Assembly (NCBI RefSeq): GCF_000313135.1
Contig: NW_004457677.1
Coordinates: 96,682-107,323 of the forward strand
Origin: Acanthamoeba castellanii str. Neff
Taxonomy: Eukaryota > Discosea > Longamoebia > Acanthamoebidae
Direction of reading: 5' to 3'
DNA length: 10,642 nt
Part shown: positions 6,301 to 10,642 of the stretch, one piece after another
Numbering within the stretch: the stretch's first letter is position 1
How the letters are laid out: each line of letters starts with the position of its first letter
Notes under the pieces: generated by a model
The model's database searches: none
Told to the model about the DNA's origin: nothing
Seen by the model: the letters and a program-made list of their open reading frames with translations, nothing else
Position numbers and translations under genes: made by a program

Positions 6301-9300
6301 ACGAGGCCAAGACTGCTGAACGGTCCTCCATCGCGCCATGGGCACCATTCCTCGCGTTCCTCCAGAGCCAGTCCGCCGACGAGGGCCAGCGCGTCGAGTT
6401 TGCCCGCAGCCTGCGCCGCATCGTGGCGCATATGCCAGCGGATGAACTTGTGGAGAACGGACCGGCGAGCCTCAAGGGCTGCTTGCGCCTGGTGTTCGAC
6501 CCCGCCTACCACATCCGGCTGGCGATCGGCGAGGCCCTGCCCCATTTCGTCGGCGAGCGCGGCCTCTCGTCGGTGCTCGATGCCAACGCAAACGCTCCCG
6601 CCACGCTCGAGAAACTGATCGCCGACCTCAAGGCAGCTGTCGACGACGAGAGCGACACGAACAGCCTTCAGGAGACATCGCTGATCGCGCTGGGGTCTCT
6701 CTGCACCGTGCTGCAGGGGCGGTTTCTGGTGGAGGTGATCCTCTCGCTACTGGGCAAGCTGGCTCACCCCAACCTCGGCCTGCGCGCTCTGGTCCACGAA
6801 CAGATCGGCAAGGTCAGTGCGAGCAAGCAGGTGCCCTTCGCCAAGCTGATTGAGATGCATAAGCACGAGATCTACCCGATCATCATCGAGAGCCTGCTCA
6901 CGGCGCCCGAGCTCGTCGAGGAGATGAGCGGCGCTATCTTCGACATGGACACGCAACACCTACTGCACCACGCGCTGCCCTTCACCCTGCCGCGGATCGT
7001 CATGCAGCAGTCGGTGGCTTTGTTCAAGGAGCTGGCGCGACGGCTGCGCGTGTCGGTGCCGCAGCTCCTGGTGCCGAATTTCCACCACATCTTCTGCTAC
7101 CTGCTGGTCGAGGGCACCCACAAGCAGCTGGACGAGAGCTTCCGCTTCTTCGCCCAGCTCATGCCCCAGTGGTCCAATCCGGGGATCCTGCTCAAGTCGT
7201 GCGTCAACAAGCTGCTGGACCAGCTCACACTGCTGCTGGCCGACCCCGACAAGCGACCGAAAGTCGAGGCCGCCTTCGTCACGGTGTCGCGCCTGCTTCC
7301 GCCGCAGGAAGGGGCCGACGACCGAGTCGAGATCGTGGGCGATTCGGCTACGACCATCTCCAACTTACTGCGGCCGTTCTTCCTCGGCATCATGGACTAC
7401 CTGTCCGTGCTACTGCACAAGGGCCGAAGCCAGAGCGCGCAGCCCGACAACGACGAAATGGACCGCGTGCTGCGCAGCCTCTCGGTGCTGATCAGGCTCA
7501 TCGGGCCGCATCTCAACAACTTTCGGCCCAAGGTCATGGCGACACTGCGTCTCGTGCTCAAGTTCCCACATCTCGTCGCTCCGGCGTGCGACGTCTTTCT
7601 CGACTTCATCACTCGCTTGGACGTCGGCCAGCTGGGACCCATCCTGTCGCAGATCGTGGTCGACCTGCTGCCCTACGTGGCCTCAGCCACGCCGCAGGTC
7701 ATCCGCATCTTCGAGTACCTGATCATCGACAACAAGGCCGCGCTGCAGCCGCACTTCCACAAGATCCTCTTCCTGCCCGACCTGCCGCCGCTAGCGCGCG
7801 TGCGCCGAGAGCTCGAAGATCAGCAGTCCAAAGACTTCAAGGACCAACTCGAGCAGCTGCTGGCCGAAGGCATCAACCATGAGAGTCTCGACGTTCAACT
7901 TCTCGCTGTCGACAAACTGCAGAAGGTTCTTGCCGAGTGCAGGTACGCCAGCCCAACCCCCGACCACCACGGATACAGAGCCATTTACGTTTTTGGTGCC
8001 TTAGGGAGGAGGTGTCTGCTGCGATTATGGCCGAGACTGTGAGCCCTGTGATGCTCGATCTGCTTAAGGGGCTGCTTCTCTGCGCGCGCACCCAGTCGAA
8101 GGAGCTTCGCGTCAAGATCGCCATGTGCCTGGGGGAGATGGGTGCCATCGATCCTGGCCGGCTCGAGCTAGACGTCAAGTCTGAACTCCACGTACGTCAA
8201 GCAAGTGACCTCCTTGTTTCTTATCCCAGTAGCTAAGCACCCACACATCAACGCATTTGCAGAGGCTGGTGGGCACCAGCAACACCAACAAGCCGCTCGA
8301 GTACGAAGAGGACGACGAGATGGCCTTTCAGCTCATTTCTTCGCACCTGCTCCCAGCGTTCAGAGCTGCGCGCGACACGCGAGGCCAAGATAGGGCCGCT
8401 TTCGCAATTCAGGTGCGCATGAACTTTTTCTGGCTCTTTAGATCATGTACGCCGACTGTCTTGCTAATTTTCCCATGTTTCGAACAACAGGAAGTGCTCA
8501 AGCTGTGCGGGTGTACCGAGCAAACCCCCGTCGTGCTGGCCGAACGGCGCGCTGCCAAAGAGGCCGCCAAGGGAAGGAAGCGGAAGACCCAGAAGAACTT
8601 GCCAAGGTACGACCTCGGCTCCATCTCGCGAGAGAACGATCTGACTTACTAACTTTCAAACACGGACGGCGGTGATGTTGATGTAGCGAGGTCAAGCGTG
8701 GCGTGCGATTTTGGCGACGGTTTTCGGAGGACGTGCGAGAGTTGATGATGCCGTTTCTGTCGTCGCAGTACGTGCTGCAGGCGCCCTCGACCCAGCCCAG
8801 GGTGCCCATTTACCCCGGTTCCAAGGACTACCAGTCGTGGGTCTCGACCTGGGCGGCGACGCTTATCCAGCGCGTCAAGGGGCCACAAGCCGACCTTTTC
8901 CAGACCTGCCGCGGCGTCGTCAAGGACGATCTCAATACTGCTCACTTCCTGCTCCCGTACCTCGTGCTCAGCGTATTACGGTACTCCACCTCCACTACCA
9001 TGGCATGGTGTGACCACACTCGCGTGACAATATTGCTATCTCCCCCCAAAGGTATGGCGGTGAGGAGGACAACGCTGCCATTTGTGCAGAGTTCCTGGCA
9101 GTGCTGGAGGATCCCTCGCGAGGCAAGAGTCCGTCGGCCAAGAACGAGAGGAGCCTGGACGAGCGGAGCCAGATGAACACCGCGACTATCTTCTCGCTCA
9201 TCGATCTGCTAAACAAGTGGCTGGACGCCCAACAAGCGGCAGCCAATCCCCGTAGCGCACGCTCGCGTACGACATCAAGGTATTGTCCAACGTTGTCTCT

Positions 9301-10642
9301 TCCTTCTTGTGCGCATTCAGGGTGTGCGTACGCGCATGGCGCTCACTAACGCTTCTGCGCTCGCAGTCGGTCGTCGGCACGCAGCTCGGGGACAAAGAAT
9401 AAACCGAGCGATGTCGAACACGTGGAGCAGCTGTTGGCCCAGATACCGCAGCTCACCCTCGCGCAAGCGTCGCTCCGCTGCAGAACCTACACGCGCGCCC
9501 TCCTCCACTTTGAGCTCCACCTACGCAAGGAAATCAACCTGGATACCAACCGCAGGTACTTAATCCAGTCCGCATGCGGACTGCTCGCTCCTTTCTCTGC
9601 CAACGTGTGCTGAACAGTCAAGTTGCTCTCCAAACCGGCAGTGGCGAGATACTAGCCGTCAATAGTTCGCTGATGCAGAAGATCTACACGGGACTGGATG
9701 AGCCCGATGGTCTCAAGGGCATCGCCACCCTGAGAGCATCCAACACACTGCGGGACCACATTGTCGACCTGGAGAACTCGGGCAAATGGCGCGATGCCTT
9801 CATGTGCTACGATCAGGTACACACCTCCGCACCAGCGCTGCGCTTGGTGATTGCGCGCCTAACGCACGCGGTTTAATCTAGGCGCTGCAAATCCACACCG
9901 AAGAGAACTTCTCGCACCAGATCGGACGTCAACTGCCTGCTGAATCTGGGTCAGCTCGAGACGATGCTCAACCTCGTGACGGCGCAGCTGGCATCTCATG
10001 TATGTTAGACCTCTCCTCACACCACCTTATCGGCGTTTGTTTGCGCCTAAACACGTCCCACCATGTCGTGCAGCGACCAGACCGTTACGAAGCCGTGCTC
10101 ATGTCCTACGGCGTGCAAGCGGCGTGGCGGCTAGGCAAGTGGGACATTCTCCACAAGTTCCTATCGCCTCACCTGCGGCGCAGCGGCCTGCCCGATACCA
10201 ACAGCTTGAGCCTGACGAACTCTACGTCGGCTTCTTCCGTTGAAACTCTCGGTAAGCGCTGTTTGACTGCATCGCCTTGTTGTAGAGTCTGCAAGCCATG
10301 CTGACCACCTGTGGGGACGGTGACTGGCAGGTGATTCGCCCTTGGACTTCGAGGTGGCGATCGGTGGTCTGGTGTCGGCCATCAAGCGGCAGGACGACAC
10401 ACTCTTCCAGAAACTGTTGGAGAAGACGAGAGCCGAGGTCATGGGCGTTCTTTCGGCTGCGAGCATGGAGTCGTACCAGCGTGCCTACCCCTACATCACC
10501 AAGCTGCACATGCTACACGGTACCGCTACCAATAACACTTGCAATCGAGCCGAGCTCCTCCGCGACTGGCAACATCTTACCGTGTGGTATGCGCGAGCAG
10601 AGCTGGAGCAGAGTTTCGGCCTCAGCTCGACGGGTGATGGCG
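3360..10642 (+). CDS. ATR: ATR checkpoint kinase (Mec1/Rad3 family PIKK), N-terminal two thirds, 21 exons, 3' end outside window
   Basis: Exons: 3360-3549, 3631-3887, 3935-4075, 4144-4325, 4404-4525, 4588-4735, 4815-4978, 5026-5335, 5419-5494, 5574-5886, 5969-7942, 8005-8191, 8263-8412, 8491-8606, 8687-8980, 9052-9279, 9367-9555, 9618-9816, 9882-9999, 10074-10251, 10331-edge. The ATG at 3360 has A at -3 and G at +4. About 1950 codons are covered; animal ATR has about 2640. ATR hallmarks appear in order: a Leu-rich HEAT region, IIDNKAAL then FLPDLPPL (7726-7785), CLGEMGAIDPGRL (8128-8166), FWRRFSEDVREL (8709-8744), AQASLRCRTYTRALLHFE, DEPDGLKGIATLRAS, SYQRAYPYITKLHML. The product senses RPA-coated single-stranded DNA with ATRIP and phosphorylates Chk1-type targets in the nucleus. 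The kinase and FATC domains lie beyond the edge. Homology demands frame corrections near 3786-3790 (two extra bases) and 9923-9926 (one extra base). Exons 7-8 are joined tentatively. Confidence is high for identity and moderate for every splice site. Confidence 0.93.
3903..3925 (+). other. 8-bp inverted repeat filling a 47-nt ATR intron
   Basis: CCAACATG (3903-3910) and CATGTTGG (3918-3925) are perfect inverted repeats with a 7-nt spacer, inside the 47-nt intron 3888-3934. In RNA this forms a hairpin between donor and acceptor. The likely branch region (GCTGAC) begins in the 3' flank of the stem. Confidence 0.6.
4324..4341 (+). other. Perfect 7-bp hairpin with UUCG loop over an ATR splice donor
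   Basis: TGGTACG (4324-4330), TTCG (4331-4334) and CGTACCA (4335-4341) form a perfect 7-bp stem with a UUCG tetraloop in the RNA. The GT donor of the intron 4326-4403 is inside the 5' arm. The loop-closing pair is G-C rather than the extra-stable C-G. The structure is read directly; an effect on splicing is inference. Confidence 0.7.
4372..4385. repeat. 14-bp perfect palindrome GTGGGTTAACCCAC in an ATR intron
   Basis: GTGGGTTAACCCAC is self-complementary over all 14 bases. It holds GGGTTA and TAACCC, which match TTAGGG-type telomere units on each strand. It lies in the intron 4326-4403, 18 nt before the AG acceptor. It could be a dimeric protein site or chance. Confidence 0.7.
5017..5028 (+). 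other. Tandem NAGNAGNAG splice acceptor (tentative)
   Basis: The ATR frame changes between about 4978 and 5026. A GT at 4979 (phase 2) can join to any of three consecutive CAG acceptors ending at 5019, 5022 or 5025, all in the right phase. The intron would be 41, 44 or 47 nt, and proteins would differ by one or two Ser codons. The last acceptor gives a length matching the other 47-nt intron. The intron is supported only by the frame change and phase. Confidence 0.45.
5969..7942 (+). other. ATR: ATR exon 11: 1974-nt intronless exon coding central HEAT repeats and the UME region
   Basis: This exon starts after TTGTAG at 5968 and ends at the donor GTACGC at 7943. It encodes about 658 residues, around 634-1292 of my model. 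The order is: a Cys-rich stretch (6033-6213), a basic-acidic linker with SKKRRL, HEAT helices, the UME region of ATR (about 6940-7260, around VMQQSVALFKELARRL and VPNFHHIFCYLL), and the conserved stretch ending in LPPLARVRRELEDQ. It is the longest uninterrupted frame in the window. UME limits are approximate, by comparison with known ATR proteins. Confidence 0.8.
6252..6269 (+). other. ATR: Candidate nuclear localisation signal in ATR
   Basis: The codons read SKKRRL, followed by AIDDDKEGSGDEAK, a classic monopartite basic cluster next to an acidic, probably disordered linker. ATR is nuclear, and animal ATR also has a Lys/Arg cluster in its N-terminal half, although not at exactly this place. 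Function is inferred from motif and context. Confidence 0.5.
8536..8606 (+). other. ATR: Basic insert in ATR between two conserved blocks
   Basis: The end of exon 14 encodes LAERRAAKEAAKGRKRKTQK, a helix-prone basic segment with GRKRK. It lies between the conserved AAFAIQ block and FWRRFSEDVREL. In animal ATR this interval is shorter and not basic, so this looks lineage-specific. It may be a second nuclear signal or a nucleic-acid contact. Confidence 0.5.
9052..10642 (+). other. ATR: FAT-domain portion of ATR (partial)
   Basis: From about exon 16 the helical repeats match the ATR FAT domain: FSLIDLLNKWLD, YTRALLHFELHL, DEPDGLKGIATLRAS, SGKWRDAFMCYDQALQI, NCLLNLGQLETML, QAAWRLGKWDIL and SYQRAYPYITKLHML. 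FAT wraps the PIKK kinase domain and carries it within the ATR-ATRIP complex. Exon 19 needs a one-base correction. The window cuts the domain before its end. Confidence 0.8.

Noticed and set aside
4984..6475. Large minus-strand ORFs opposite ATR (4984-5487, 5578-6006, 5951-6475)
   Set aside because: They mirror strongly G/C-ending ATR codons, which suppress stops on the opposite strand. No domain was seen.
7169..7882. 237-codon plus-strand ORF overlapping ATR exon 11 in another frame
   Set aside because: It is rich in Arg, Ala, Pro and Gly, as expected from frame-shifted G+C-rich coding DNA. The ATR frame here is firmly supported by homology.
8413..8490. Reading through 8413-8490 as 26 extra ATR residues
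   Set aside because: The stretch is in frame without a stop, but it has a GTGCGC donor and AACAG acceptor and is T-rich and hydrophobic. It would also split a conserved block. It is treated as an intron, though retention would be harmless to frame.
1..10642. Mobile element, CRISPR array, tRNA/rRNA or prokaryotic operon
   Set aside because: No transposase-like frame, terminal repeats, regular spacer array or RNA gene was seen. The short GT-AG introns throughout show eukaryotic nuclear DNA.

Overview
The window is nuclear DNA from an intron-dense, G+C-rich protist. The best guess is an Acanthamoeba-like amoebozoan. This rests on two conserved eukaryotic signalling genes cut by about 30 very short GT-AG introns (47 to about 100 nt), strong G/C preference at third codon positions, and intergenic gaps as small as 70 bp. 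The species name is inference; no rRNA or tRNA is present to anchor it. No operon, phage, insertion sequence or CRISPR array is visible.

Layout. (1) 1-164, minus strand: the first 54 codons of an unidentified gene running off the left edge, preceded by a 65-codon upstream ORF (169-366) and, further upstream, a 16-bp tandem repeat (430-461). (2) About 590-1143, plus strand: a Cys-rich secreted-type sequence with two Kazal-type protease-inhibitor motifs. It has an in-frame TGA inside the first motif, and the second motif lies in another frame, so it is most likely a decaying pseudogene. It is followed by A-rich microsatellites (1197-1252). (3) 1331-3289, plus strand: a complete 11-exon protein kinase of the CaMKK / SNF1-activating kinase (Sak1-Elm1-Tos3, plant SnAK) type, about 389 aa, with HCD in place of HRD and no C-terminal calmodulin-binding tail. 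(4) 3360 to the right edge, plus strand: the N-terminal two thirds of the checkpoint kinase ATR (Mec1/Rad3 family). It contains HEAT repeats, the UME region and most of the FAT domain. The window ends before the PI3K-like kinase domain. I resolve 21 exons, and homology calls for two small frame corrections.

The CaMKK-like gene and ATR lie head to tail with 70 bp between stop and start. The first would act in energy/Ca2+ signalling (AMPK activation) and the second in the DNA-damage and replication-stress response. Their adjacency may be only genome compaction. I see no previously undescribed multi-gene system. The most unusual signals are local: a 7-bp hairpin with a UUCG loop exactly over an ATR splice donor, a telomere-like GGGTTAACCC palindrome in the same intron, a non-RD CaMKK-like kinase, one 1974-nt exon among tiny ones, and the TGA at a conserved Kazal cysteine.
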